NCBI RefSeq assembly: GCF_002632875.1
Contig: NZ_NJCX01000004.1
Location: 129,913 to 190,955, forward strand
Length of the DNA: 61,043 nucleotides
Direction: 5' to 3'
DNA from: Xenorhabdus kozodoii
Lineage (GTDB): Bacteria; Pseudomonadota; Gammaproteobacteria; Enterobacterales; Enterobacteriaceae
Positions within the stretch are counted from its first letter, which is position 1. Every line of letters begins with the position of its first letter. The notes beneath the pieces are model-generated. The model did not search any database. It was not told where the DNA came from and saw only the letters and a list, made by a program, of their open reading frames with translations. The translations under genes were made by a program, and so were the position numbers. This document shows, piece by piece, positions 29,709 to 40,400 of this stretch.

Positions 29709-29842
29709 ATTAACTCTATAAATAAGATGTTGTCGGATTATTTATGTAATTCAACATCCCCAGCCACATAATAATTTACGGACTGGGAATGTATTTACAG
29801 CCATTAAAAACTTGAAAATGCTTTGGTATTAAACAGATATAG

Positions 29843-32800
29843 CTAAAAATTAAAATCCAGAAAATCACTCTCCGTCACTTCATCATGATGATTTTCATTG
29901 TTTGCATTCAATATAAATTTAATGTCTTTATCAGGATAAGCGATAATGTTATTTAACAATGTAATATATCGATACTTGAAATACTCCATTGTTTCCTCTT
30001 TAAATAAATTCTTTTTGTATTCAATGTTAAATTCATAGCCTGAATAATTTTCCTTAACAAAAAAGGTAATATCAAATCGGGTATTTTCCTGATGTAGATC
30101 ATAACGAGAGAATTTAACTTCAGGTAATACAAAATCTGCCATTCCAATATTCATATAGGAAAATACGGTATCAAAAATCGGTGTTCTATTTAACCTTGGC
30201 TTAATATTAAGCTCCTTCACCATATTTTCAAACTGAAAGTCAGCATTCTCAAATGAGGCTATCGTTCTTTCAGCTACCCTTTTGACAAAGTGCTTAAAGG
30301 GTAATTCACCGTTACACTCAAAGACAATCGGCAACAAGTTTACAAACATACCAATGATATCTTGTAGTTCATTTTGCGGTCGCCCCAATATTGGTGTACC
30401 TACGGCAAATTCATCTTGTCCGGATATATCTTTCATCAAAAGCGCATAAGACGAAATGAAAAGCATAAATTTTGTGATATTTTCGCACTCTGCCAGCTCA
30501 TCAAGTTGATCACTCAATGCTTTATCAATCACAAAATCTATCCGGCCACCTATATTACCGACCTCGTTTGTTCGGGCATAATCTATAGGTAATTTAAGCT
30601 CCGGTACATCTTTTAACGTTGATAACCAAAACGCCTTCTGTTTCAATATACGACTATCATTGACCATTCTTTGTTGCCAAACCGTATAGTCTTTATATTG
30701 TATTTCTAACGGTTTCAGTTCCTTATCCTGGTAAAGCTCTAAAAAGTCCCTTACGAAAATATCTTGAGAAAGCCCATCCGAAATAATATGGTGTAAATCC
30801 AAGAAGAATATGTAGTGTCCTTCCCGAACTTCAATTAGGGTCACTCTTATCAATGGTGGCTCGTCTAATTTAAATGGCTTAATAAGACTATTAACCTTAA
30901 TTTTCACCTCATCATCACTCATATTGGATGAGTCAAGCTTTAAATATTCCACATTTATTTCAATGTCATCATGATATTTTTGTCTTGGTTCGCCATCATA
31001 AAGAATAAATGATGCTCTCAGTGAATCCTGTCGTTTAAATAATAATTGAAGTGTTTTGTTAAACTTGTCCCTGTCTAGTTTACCAACAATGTTAAATGCG
31101 GCTGTTTCGTTATAAGCAACCGAATTTTTATCCATAATCTGTTGCAGATAAAGCCGTCGCTGTCCGGATGATAGCGGGTAGGTTTCCTGAGCTTCTGCTG
31201 GCAATATCATTTGATACTCTGATTCTGCCTGTGAAGCAGATAAAATAACAATGTCTTCGATCGTCGGGTTCTTAAAGAAGTGTGTTAATGAGACATCTAT
31301 TTTGCAATTTTTGTGTACCCTCGATAATAATGTTATCGCTTTGAGTGAATTACCGCCCAGTTCAAAGAAATCATCTTTTAAGCCAATCGGTTCAATTCCC
31401 AGAAAATCCTGCCAAATTGAGGCTAATTTTTTCTCAATATCACTTTTTGGTAAGACATATTCAGAATCTAAATCAGGTCTTTTTGCGTAATGCCCATGTT
31501 GAATGGCTGTCTCATTATCGTGGATAGCAGGAGCCGACCATTGGGCAATACGTGCATTGATATCCGCAGTTGAGATCACAATGGCTTGTTTTTCCCGATA
31601 ATTGAGTACCTTTTCTAATAAAGCAATCCCTTCACTTCTTGTTACAAGCAAGTGTGACAGGCTACTGCCCACTCCCGCATTAATTTTTTCTTTCTCTGCT
31701 AATTCCCAGCCATCCCAGTTGATTAATTCCCATGTTTTTCTATTTCTCCGATTATGGCGTAATACAAACGAATCTAAATAGGCACTGGCGGCCGCATATG
31801 CGAAAAACCCTACACCTCCGAGAATAGGTGCCAAAGAAGAAACGATCAGGCAAAAGTCATAATCAACAGGTTCCAAAACTTGTTCTAATACCGTTATCCC
31901 TTTTTGCTTAGGAACGAGATGGCTATCAATATACCCTATCTCCGTTTCACTTATTGATCTAAACGAAGCGTCATCACTTAACCCCGCCAAGTAGAATACA
32001 CCATCAATACGGCCATATTTGGCAACCAAATCACGGATAAGTTTTTTCATGGCGTCATGATCACTCGCATCAACCTGAACAAACTCCAGGTTTTTTGCAG
32101 CATCGGTGACAGATTGCCACTTCTGGTCATGTTCGTGTTTGGCGCGTGAAGAAATAACCAAATTAGCGTTATACTCTGTAGCAAGGTATTGGGAGAATGT
32201 GTGACCAATAAAACCACGCCCACCAATGAGTAAATACACCCCCTCTTTTTTCAAGCGGGAGGTTTCATCCTTCACAAAGGGAATAGATGGTAAGAATGCT
32301 TCAGTCCATCTCCGGTTATTTCTGTAGATAACCGTTTTATTTCCGCCCTCTTCGATTTCGCGTATTAGCATCTCAGCAGAGCAATCATCAACATGACCAA
32401 CATCGATAGCCCGGCAAGATATTTCATGGAATTCTTGTCGAATAATCGTGCTGATAGCCAGCATCGCAGCCGCATTCGGATCAATATCAGGTTCATTACA
32501 AACTTCACGTGCATTCTGGATAAGTAAGGTAATATTCTTTAAATGATTTATATTGCAAAATGCGCGATGTGATTTGAGTAAATAAAGTACCGAAGCCAAT
32601 TGTTCATTAACCGCCAGGTTTACACCGGTACAATCAATGATAATGTCTTCAATTGAAATCTGGTTATTGTTAAGAAATTTGAATAAATTTGCATGATCTT
32701 CACTGTTGAGACCACGAATGGAACTTGGAGCTCCAATTTCCAATTTACATTGCTGACCAAGACTAACTTGAATAACTTTGTGATAATGATTGGCTAATGC

Positions 32801-35629
32801 TTGTTCGTAAAGGGTACTTTGCTCAGAATTATCCCCTAACTTGAATAAAAGCACTGTCTTAACGTTTTTCTCTTGCTTCAGGTTTCTTAAAAGATCCTGT
32901 TGCCAGACAGATTGATAAAACCAATCTGATATATTTTCATTCTTGGTAATAGGTGTCTGACTCGTTTCTATACTTTCATTGCCAGAAAACAGATGTAAGA
33001 AATTCGCATTTTCAGGCCAGTAGGTACTTCTGTCAAAAGCATAACCGGGCAATGAAATACGTTTGCAATCTGGTGATGTGCGTATTTTGCTCCATTGAAT
33101 TTTAACGCCTTGTTGCCATATTTTCCCTAATCCAGCCCAGAATAAGTAAGGATGACTGTTAGCTTTATTATCTTCCGGGAGTAATTGTATGATTGATTGC
33201 GAGGATTCTGGTGTCGTATATCGGCGAATTAAATTAACGAGATCTCTTCCCACTCCCACTTCAATCAACACATAATGATTACTGGTATTAAGAATATTTT
33301 CCATTCCCTGAACAAAACACACCGTTCTTTCCGCTTGTTCAGCCCAATAGTGAATTGATTTTACGTCTCCGGCAGAAAGTATTTTACCCGTCACAGAGGA
33401 CATGATTGCTGTTTTCGGCGCATTTAACGTAAAGCCAGAAAGTATTTGCAGTAATTCCTCCTTTATTTTCGTCATTGCGGGGGAATGTGCTGCATGTTTG
33501 GATTTGATGGGAGTCGTCAGGATGCGTTTTTTCTTTAATACCTGAGAAAATTCTTCAATGGATTGTTCATCAGATGAAACGACACAAGAATCTTTATTAT
33601 CTATTGCGATAACAATGTGATCAGGGCAAAGCGGCAATACCTCTGATGCAGGCAGTGGGATACTCAGCATGGCGCCAGTAGGCAGACTTTGCATGAGTTG
33701 TCCGCGTCTTACAACAAACTTTAATGCGTCTTCTAATGTAAAAACGTCAGCAATAGTTGCAGCAACCAGCTCCCCAAAGCTATAACCGATGAGCATTGAG
33801 GGTTTGATGTCTATATCAATTAAACATTTGGCAAGCGCATATTCGATAATAAAAATGGCTGGCTGTGCATATTGTGTTTCGCTAAGAAAATCACCATCGC
33901 CATAATTAAACCATTTGTCTTGCAGGGACTCACCAAGATACTCAGAAGCCAAAAGCAGACATGAGTCAACAATTGAACGGAATAATACGTGATTTTCATA
34001 AAGTGACAGTGCCATATTTGAATACTGTGCTCCCTGCCCGGGAAACATAAACACAATATTCTGCTCTGAATCTTTTGCTTTTACGGGGTTCGTCGTCTCT
34101 CTTTCCAGAGCTGAACATAATTCCTGATATGTTGAACCAACAAACGCTTTACGATAACGGTGATGTTTTCTTCCTTCCTGCAAAACATATGCAATATCAT
34201 TTAAGCGGTACGGATTAGAACCTTTAAGCGCATTCAGCAAATTCTGTTGATTATTTTGTAGCGCGGTGGGCGTTTCTGCTGAAATTAAAAATACATTCGG
34301 CTGTCCATTATCTTGTACTTTTTCTTGTACTTCTTCTTGCTGATCAGCTTCGGCAATCACGATATGCGCATTCGTTCCCCCAATACCAAAAGAACTGACG
34401 CCTGCCATTCTTTTTTTCCCCACAGGTACTGTCCAATCCATAGGGCTGGCTACCACTTTAAACGGTGTTTCATCTAAATGCAGCTTATCATTCGGCTTAT
34501 TGTAATGCAGAGTGGGCGCTAATTGTTTATTCTTCAATGACATAATGGTTTTGATGACGCCCGCAACACCGGCGGCTTCATCTAAATGACCAATATTACT
34601 TTTTACCGCACCCAACCAACAAACATGATGGGAATTTTGGAATACACGTGCCAGTGCGGTCACTTCAATAGGATCACCAATTTCAGTGGCTGTTCCATGA
34701 CATTCTATGTAACTGATATCCCCAGGCTCCACGCCAGCCAACATATGCGCACTGGCAATAACCTCTGCTTGCCCTTCTATACTTGGCGCCGTGAACCCCA
34801 CTTTACGTTGACCATCATTATTAACTGATGACCCTTTTATAACCGCATGGATTTGATCATTATCTTCTAAAGCACGATCAAGGAGTTTCAGAAGCAGAAT
34901 TCCCACTCCATTGCCACCCACAGTACCATTCGAATGCGCATCAAATGGACGACAGTGCCCATCAGCCGAGCGAATCATTCCCCGCTGGTATGTATAGCCT
35001 GATTCCTGAGGTAATGAAATGGAAACCCCACCAGCCAAAGCCAGATCACAATCTCCACTTAATATTGATTGGCAGGCGGTATGAATGGCAACTAAAGAAG
35101 TTGAGCAGGCAGTATGCACTGACATCACCGGCCCATTTAAACCTAATCGATAAGCTATTCGGGTAATGATAGATTCCGGCAGGCTCCAATTCACCGCATC
35201 AAAGATTTCAGCCGGGGTCAGCTTCTGTTTTAACTGATTAGAAATCCACGGTAAATTGATCGAAGCACCGGCAAATAAACCAATTCTGTCTTTATTATTG
35301 CCGGGAATATATGCGGCATCTTCCAGGGCATGCCAGCAGCATTCGTGTAATAACCGGCATTGTGGGTCCATTTTATCAACTTCGTCTTTGAGATAACCAA
35401 ATACATTATTATCAAAGGACTTGTAATCATTAAGTATCGCTTTAGCAGGTACAAAGTTAGGATCATTGATCTCTTCTTTGCTGTACCCATTCTTTATCAA
35501 CTCTTCATAAGTAAATTTTTTTATACTTTCTTTCCCTGAAATAAGATTTTGCCAAAACATTTGTGGTGTAGTTGCATCAGGAAAATTACAAGCCATGCCA
35601 ACGATAGCTATATCAAATGAATTCGTCAT
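29843..35629 (-). CDS. xcnH: Hybrid PKS-NRPS XcnH (KS-AT-KR-ACP-C)
   Basis: This encodes 1928 residues. KS about 5-430: HTACSTS (Cys near 175), ECHGTATEIGD, KSNIGHLDEAAG. AT about 510-830: GYSFGELVA replaces GHSxGEY, and HAAH replaces HAFH, fitting an unusual extender. KR about 1130-1340: GGRGFIG, SSLAPILGGVGFFAY. ACP near 1400-1470: LGGNSLKAI. C domain about 1490-1900: DLHHIISDG. Inference: it extends Arg with hydroxymalonate, reduces the Arg carbonyl, and its C domain joins the chain to Leu on XcnK. The C terminus is strongly acidic. Confidence 0.92.
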   Translation of the reverse strand: MTNSFDIAIVGMACNFPDATTPQMFWQNLISGKESIKKFTYEELIKNGYSKEEINDPNFVPAKAILNDYKSFDNNVFGYLKDEVDKMDPQCRLLHECCWHALEDAAYIPGNNKDRIGLFAGASINLPWISNQLKQKLTPAEIFDAVNWSLPESIITRIAYRLGLNGPVMSVHTACSTSLVAIHTACQSILSGDCDLALAGGVSISLPQESGYTYQRGMIRSADGHCRPFDAHSNGTVGGNGVGILLLKLLDRALEDNDQIHAVIKGSSVNNDGQRKVGFTAPSIEGQAEVIASAHMLAGVEPGDISYIECHGTATEIGDPIEVTALARVFQNSHHVCWLGAVKSNIGHLDEAAGVAGVIKTIMSLKNKQLAPTLHYNKPNDKLHLDETPFKVVASPMDWTVPVGKKRMAGVSSFGIGGTNAHIVIAEADQQEEVQEKVQDNGQPNVFLISAETPTALQNNQQNLLNALKGSNPYRLNDIAYVLQEGRKHHRYRKAFVGSTYQELCSALERETTNPVKAKDSEQNIVFMFPGQGAQYSNMALSLYENHVLFRSIVDSCLLLASEYLGESLQDKWFNYGDGDFLSETQYAQPAIFIIEYALAKCLIDIDIKPSMLIGYSFGELVAATIADVFTLEDALKFVVRRGQLMQSLPTGAMLSIPLPASEVLPLCPDHIVIAIDNKDSCVVSSDEQSIEEFSQVLKKKRILTTPIKSKHAAHSPAMTKIKEELLQILSGFTLNAPKTAIMSSVTGKILSAGDVKSIHYWAEQAERTVCFVQGMENILNTSNHYVLIEVGVGRDLVNLIRRYTTPESSQSIIQLLPEDNKANSHPYLFWAGLGKIWQQGVKIQWSKIRTSPDCKRISLPGYAFDRSTYWPENANFLHLFSGNESIETSQTPITKNENISDWFYQSVWQQDLLRNLKQEKNVKTVLLFKLGDNSEQSTLYEQALANHYHKVIQVSLGQQCKLEIGAPSSIRGLNSEDHANLFKFLNNNQISIEDIIIDCTGVNLAVNEQLASVLYLLKSHRAFCNINHLKNITLLIQNAREVCNEPDIDPNAAAMLAISTIIRQEFHEISCRAIDVGHVDDCSAEMLIREIEEGGNKTVIYRNNRRWTEAFLPSIPFVKDETSRLKKEGVYLLIGGRGFIGHTFSQYLATEYNANLVISSRAKHEHDQKWQSVTDAAKNLEFVQVDASDHDAMKKLIRDLVAKYGRIDGVFYLAGLSDDASFRSISETEIGYIDSHLVPKQKGITVLEQVLEPVDYDFCLIVSSLAPILGGVGFFAYAAASAYLDSFVLRHNRRNRKTWELINWDGWELAEKEKINAGVGSSLSHLLVTRSEGIALLEKVLNYREKQAIVISTADINARIAQWSAPAIHDNETAIQHGHYAKRPDLDSEYVLPKSDIEKKLASIWQDFLGIEPIGLKDDFFELGGNSLKAITLLSRVHKNCKIDVSLTHFFKNPTIEDIVILSASQAESEYQMILPAEAQETYPLSSGQRRLYLQQIMDKNSVAYNETAAFNIVGKLDRDKFNKTLQLLFKRQDSLRASFILYDGEPRQKYHDDIEINVEYLKLDSSNMSDDEVKIKVNSLIKPFKLDEPPLIRVTLIEVREGHYIFFLDLHHIISDGLSQDIFVRDFLELYQDKELKPLEIQYKDYTVWQQRMVNDSRILKQKAFWLSTLKDVPELKLPIDYARTNEVGNIGGRIDFVIDKALSDQLDELAECENITKFMLFISSYALLMKDISGQDEFAVGTPILGRPQNELQDIIGMFVNLLPIVFECNGELPFKHFVKRVAERTIASFENADFQFENMVKELNIKPRLNRTPIFDTVFSYMNIGMADFVLPEVKFSRYDLHQENTRFDITFFVKENYSGYEFNIEYKKNLFKEETMEYFKYRYITLLNNIIAYPDKDIKFILNANNENHHDEVTESDFLDFNF

Positions 35630-35671
35630 ATATTAACAACCCAATTTTATATAGATAATTTAAACAACTTG

Positions 35672-35699
35672 ATCTCCGACTCTATGTTTTATCGGAGAT
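35672..35699. repeat. Inverted repeat between xcnG and xcnH
   Basis: ATCTCCGA (35672-35679) and TCGGAGAT (35692-35699) are perfect complements around 12 bases, in the 141-base gap between the two genes. They would fold in the transcript ahead of xcnH's upstream boundary. Confidence 0.45.
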
Positions 35700-35770
35700 A
35701 AAGGTATTATTGAAATAATCTGTCAAAATACGTATGTCACGGTATAATTCACCAGCTCATTAACATAAGC

Positions 35771-37234
35771 CTATTCATTTTGGCTTTTAACATAGGATAT
35801 ATGGCGAAAAAATATGATGATTAAATGAATCAGACCCATGATTAAAGTCAAAGTTAATAATGTTGACATTAGTATAAAACTCATTGGCATCCAGATAATC
35901 AATGAATCCCAAGACATATTTAATAAAACTGAGGGGGAAACGAAACTTAACAGCGTCAAACTCAAACAGGCTAAGATTGAGATTATAACGATGACTTTCT
36001 TTGCCCCAGACAGGCGCTTACTCTTTTTAGTTATACTATTACGATAAATTCTGAATATTATTATTAGCAAGAACAGGAAAAGGAAAACACTTGATGCTAA
36101 AAATAATCTATCAAACGTATCAAACAATTCAATATCATTGGTAGAGGTCAGGTTTATCGTCCCATCTCCCGATGACAGTTGTTTTAAGATTTGTTCACCA
36201 ATAGTAAACGTGACATTACTGTTAACATTCGCCATAACAGCAACAGCGACATTAGATTTAGTATTCATTCCAATAAAACTGGAGAAATTCGGATTCATTC
36301 CAGTATGATATATCTTATTGTTATTTATAGACCATCCTAGTGCATAATGAACATCTTCACCCTCATTCGTCGATAATTGCATATTGGGCTCAAATATACG
36401 CTTTTTATATTTGCTTAATGGTGAATCGTTATCCTTAAGAAGAAAACGTAGCCATTTTTCCATATCAATTGCGTTTATCTGAATATATCCGGCAGGAACA
36501 TTAGAAATGAAGAACGGTGCATCGTATGGTCTGGGAGCAAGATAGCTTATCTGATATCCTGTTGCCTTATGATTAACCATAACATCAACTGAGGTATCAT
36601 TCATTTTCAGCGGGGTTAACACATATTTATTTAATAGCTCAGAATAAGGTTTCTGTGTCACCACTTCCATCATTCTGGCTGCAATATCATAATTAATCGT
36701 TGCATAGGAATAAAGCGTTCCGGGGTTATTCTGAAGGTCTATCCGACCAATACGATTGATCATGTTCTCCAGAGAATCACTGCTGTTACCACCATAAATA
36801 AAGTCAACACTTGAAAATGGAACCCCCGATGAATGATGCAACAGTTGAATAAAGCTGACCTCTATGGGATGATTATCATAATAAAATGAGAGAGAAGGCA
36901 GGATAGAAGAAACCGTTGTTTCTTGTTTTATTTTTTCTTCCTCAATGAGTTGTGCCGCGATTAATCCAGTAAAAGCTTTACTCGTCGATCCCAATTCAAA
37001 AACTGTTTCCTGCGTAATGTCTCCATCGTGATTTTCGTTCTGTTTTCCTAAAGTTATTAGATGGGTTTTGTTGTGCTTATCAATAATGACCAATGACAAA
37101 CCTGGTATTTTACCCATTTCCATATAGTCAATAAGTTGCTTTTTAAATTCAGCATCGTTGGTTAATTCACTTTTGGCAAAAGAAGCGGTCATAAATATGA
37201 TACTGAAGAAAATAACAAGCAATCTGATTTTCAT
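35771..37234 (-). CDS. xcnG: ClbP-like periplasmic serine peptidase XcnG
   Basis: This encodes 487 residues. A signal peptide (MKIRLLVIFFSIIFMTASFA) leads a beta-lactamase/PBP-type domain with the SxxK motif in ELGSTSKAFTG and the Tyr motif in YSYATINYDIAARM. Three C-terminal membrane segments (about 385-405, 413-440, 445-475) anchor it in the inner membrane. This layout is that of ClbP (colibactin), ZmaM (zwittermicin) and XcnG, which remove the acyl-D-Asn cap from the inactive precursor in the periplasm. AGGGG precedes the ATG. Confidence 0.93.
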   Translation of the reverse strand: MKIRLLVIFFSIIFMTASFAKSELTNDAEFKKQLIDYMEMGKIPGLSLVIIDKHNKTHLITLGKQNENHDGDITQETVFELGSTSKAFTGLIAAQLIEEEKIKQETTVSSILPSLSFYYDNHPIEVSFIQLLHHSSGVPFSSVDFIYGGNSSDSLENMINRIGRIDLQNNPGTLYSYATINYDIAARMMEVVTQKPYSELLNKYVLTPLKMNDTSVDVMVNHKATGYQISYLAPRPYDAPFFISNVPAGYIQINAIDMEKWLRFLLKDNDSPLSKYKKRIFEPNMQLSTNEGEDVHYALGWSINNNKIYHTGMNPNFSSFIGMNTKSNVAVAVMANVNSNVTFTIGEQILKQLSSGDGTINLTSTNDIELFDTFDRLFLASSVFLFLFLLIIIFRIYRNSITKKSKRLSGAKKVIVIISILACLSLTLLSFVSPSVLLNMSWDSLIIWMPMSFILMSTLLTLTLIMGLIHLIIIFFRHISYVKSQNE

Positions 37235-37366
37235 CCAATAATGCCCCTCATAATTATTTTTTAAAATTTAATGCGATACACCTACGAGAACCTTCCAGCA
37301 GGCTCTAAGTCATGGTTTTTGAATTTAACGATACCCAATACACTCCGGGTTACATCATGTCACTAC

Positions 37367-37398
37367 CTCCAGTCATATAGTCAGCTATATGACTGGAG
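37367..37398. repeat. Perfect 14-base inverted repeat between xcnF and xcnG
   Basis: CTCCAGTCATATAG (37367-37380) and CTATATGACTGGAG (37385-37398) surround a TCAG loop. It lies in the 221-base gap after xcnF, without a clear T run, so it may be a processing, stabilising or weak termination site. Confidence 0.65.
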
Positions 37399-37455
37399 TG
37401 ATGCGCTTCACTAAAAAAACAACCTAAAAGGTGAAGGATTTATTAAACTACTTTA

Positions 37456-40400
37456 CTAACCGAGAAGATCAATGACAGAATCCAATTCCGATTTTATGAG
37501 ATTCAAGCAATTTAGCCTATTCCTGTCATGATCATTATCCTGACAGGAGGCAATCAACTCTTTCATTCTTCCATTGATAAAAGAGAATGAGCTTTCGAGT
37601 TGTTCGGCATGTTCTGGTCTTACGAGAATTAAAAAACTCCTTAGTGAATTAATCTGATTATTCCAACGCTTGAATATTTCCTCCAAATCATTAGCGGTAC
37701 TGTTTGTTAATAGTTCTGGGGTTTCAATAAGTTTTTCTATTGCAGCCAGACCTATATAACAAGAAAACTCATTTTCATTGTATTTAACCTCTTCTTTTCT
37801 TCTAAAATCATTAATCAGACTATTTAGAATGAGTTCCTTTTGTTCACGGCTGTCAGGGAAATCACCATCGCAATTGATGGTAATGACTAAATAAGGCCGG
37901 GATTTATTAAAGACTTCATGTGACTTCATAAAATCTAAACCTTTAAACCCAATAACCGTCTTCTCAAACTCCTGTTTGCTGATCTCCCCAAAGTATTGGA
38001 AGCTTCCATCATATATTTGATACCCTGAATCGGTCTTTCCAACCAGCACAAAAACATGCGGGATTGTCTCATCTTCCAGCACGATATCCTGGAATAGCGG
38101 CCTTGCTATATACTCCGCCTCTGATAAACCGTATGAAGGTGAAAAAGGCAGATAATAGTCACTTCCTGTTACAATGACGACATTCCCAAGCGATAACTCT
38201 TTTTCACAGTAGCTCTGATAGGATTCGTAATCTTCGAAGAATTTCTTAGCATAAGAAAAGGCATAACTTTCTTCTAATGAAGGCCAACCAAGCATATTGC
38301 CAAAATTCACCTCCTGATTAGATAATTTAACCTTATTTTCAGCCTGTTGTAATACAATGCCAATTAAATGGCTGCCATCTGAAACCTGCATAATGGCATT
38401 ATCACAGTCAAGATGATGATTATGTCTCAGTGTTTCTCTGACTGCCGAATACAAGCAACTGGCATACGTTGGATATAACTCAGGTGAAAAATTCTCATTG
38501 AATTTCCAGCTGTTATATTCAATCTTGAGATCATTATCTAATACCTGGCTTATCTCAGCCAGAGTCTGGCCCGACAACAACATATTCATGTTAATCGGTA
38601 GATTGATTGCCTTCGCTTTTGCCACCACTTGCACTGCTGAGAGAGAACTCCCGCCCAGAGAAATAAAGTCATCACTGTTTTCAACGCTATCAATACCAAG
38701 AATGCGTTTCCAAATAGAACCTAACTCGGTGATAACTCTATCCCGTTCCTGTACCAGCAAGTTGATATTTGTGTTGGTCGCTCTGATTGTGTTGGTCACT
38801 TTAGCGTGTTCTTCTTTCCTTTCCCCTGTTTCAACAAGTTGAGGGGAATTGCCAGAAAATAATGCCTGCAATCTTTTTATATCTGTCGGGTATGCTTTTC
38901 CGCGTATCGGTGTTGGGGGAAGATGAATCAATTCAGGTTGCTGAACATTTATCTCCTGTTGCCAATTCACATCAATACCATGTAAGGAGATCAGGGCTAA
39001 TTTTTCTATCAGCTCATTATGGTGACTCATATCTCTGGTTTTATGGCTTTGCCACGAGATACAAGCATGATTTACGCCATAATCTGAGTGATTCTGAACG
39101 AAAGTAGAAAGCCCACTTCCTGGCCCGACTTCTATAAACAGACACTTTTCATCTTCTAAGATTGCCGCGATAGATTGTTTAAAGCGTACAGGTTGGCGAA
39201 TATGATTAACCCAATAGTCACTTGTTATGACTTTGTTGTTATCAACCCACGTACCCGTTACATTCGATATAAAATCAATTTGGGGCTTATTAAGTGTGAT
39301 TTCGCTGAAAGCTTGGCCATATTTGTCCAGAACAGGGTCCATATAACAGGTATGGAACGCTCTTTTAATTTCCAGACGTTTCGTTTTAATTAATAACCCG
39401 CGACAAATTTCCTCGAATTGCATTATTCCATCATCAGATCCCGCGACAACACAAAGTTCACTACTGTTGTCTAAGGCAATTTCAATATCCTCAGTTATTA
39501 TTTCTTTCACTTTCTCGGTTGATGACATTACAGCAAGCATAGCCGCCGCTTCTGTCGATTGCATACATTGACCGCGAATGCAGATAATTCTAACCGCATC
39601 TTCGTATGAGAATACTCCGGCCAGTGTCGCTGCCACGTATTCCCCCAAACTATGGCCTATCATTACATCGGGGGTAATACCATAAGATTTCAGAACTTGT
39701 GCCAGCGCATATTCGATAATAAACAGCAACGGTTGGACAAATTCCGTTTCATAAACATGTTCATCCTGAGAACTATTAATAAGCAGCGCTTTCAAGTCAG
39801 TTGTGCAATAATCATTCGCGATTAAAAATCCTTTATCACACCACTGCTTAAATAGCACATTGTTGTTGTAAAAATCTTGCCCCATAGCCCTATATTGAGC
39901 ACCTTGACCAGGGAACAAAAATACCACTTTTCTCTTAATACCAAGTGATATATTAATATTGTCTTTTTCTGTTGAGGACAGTGCCTGAATCAATTCATCG
40001 CGATTGTTTACTGTAGCAACAAATTGTGATGCCATTGGTTCCCTTAACATCAGACTATAAGTAATATCACTCACATTCAGTTGTTGGTTATCGCTCTGAA
40101 TTACCTGCTTTAATTGTTTTTTATAGGATTGCAATGATTTCTCATCCGGTGCTGACAAGATTAATGGCAATCGATTATTGACGTTTTGTCTGGACGGTTT
40201 GCTCTGATCAGCCTGAAATTCTTCAAGTACAATATGCACATTCGTTCCACCCAAGCCAAAAGAACTGACACCTGCCCTGATTGGGTTCTTACTATCACGT
40301 AATTCCGTATATTGGTTATTAACGATAAATGGGCTGTTCGTAATATCCATTTCTTTATTGGGACGGGCGAAATTTATCGTAGGTGGCAGCACTCTATGTT

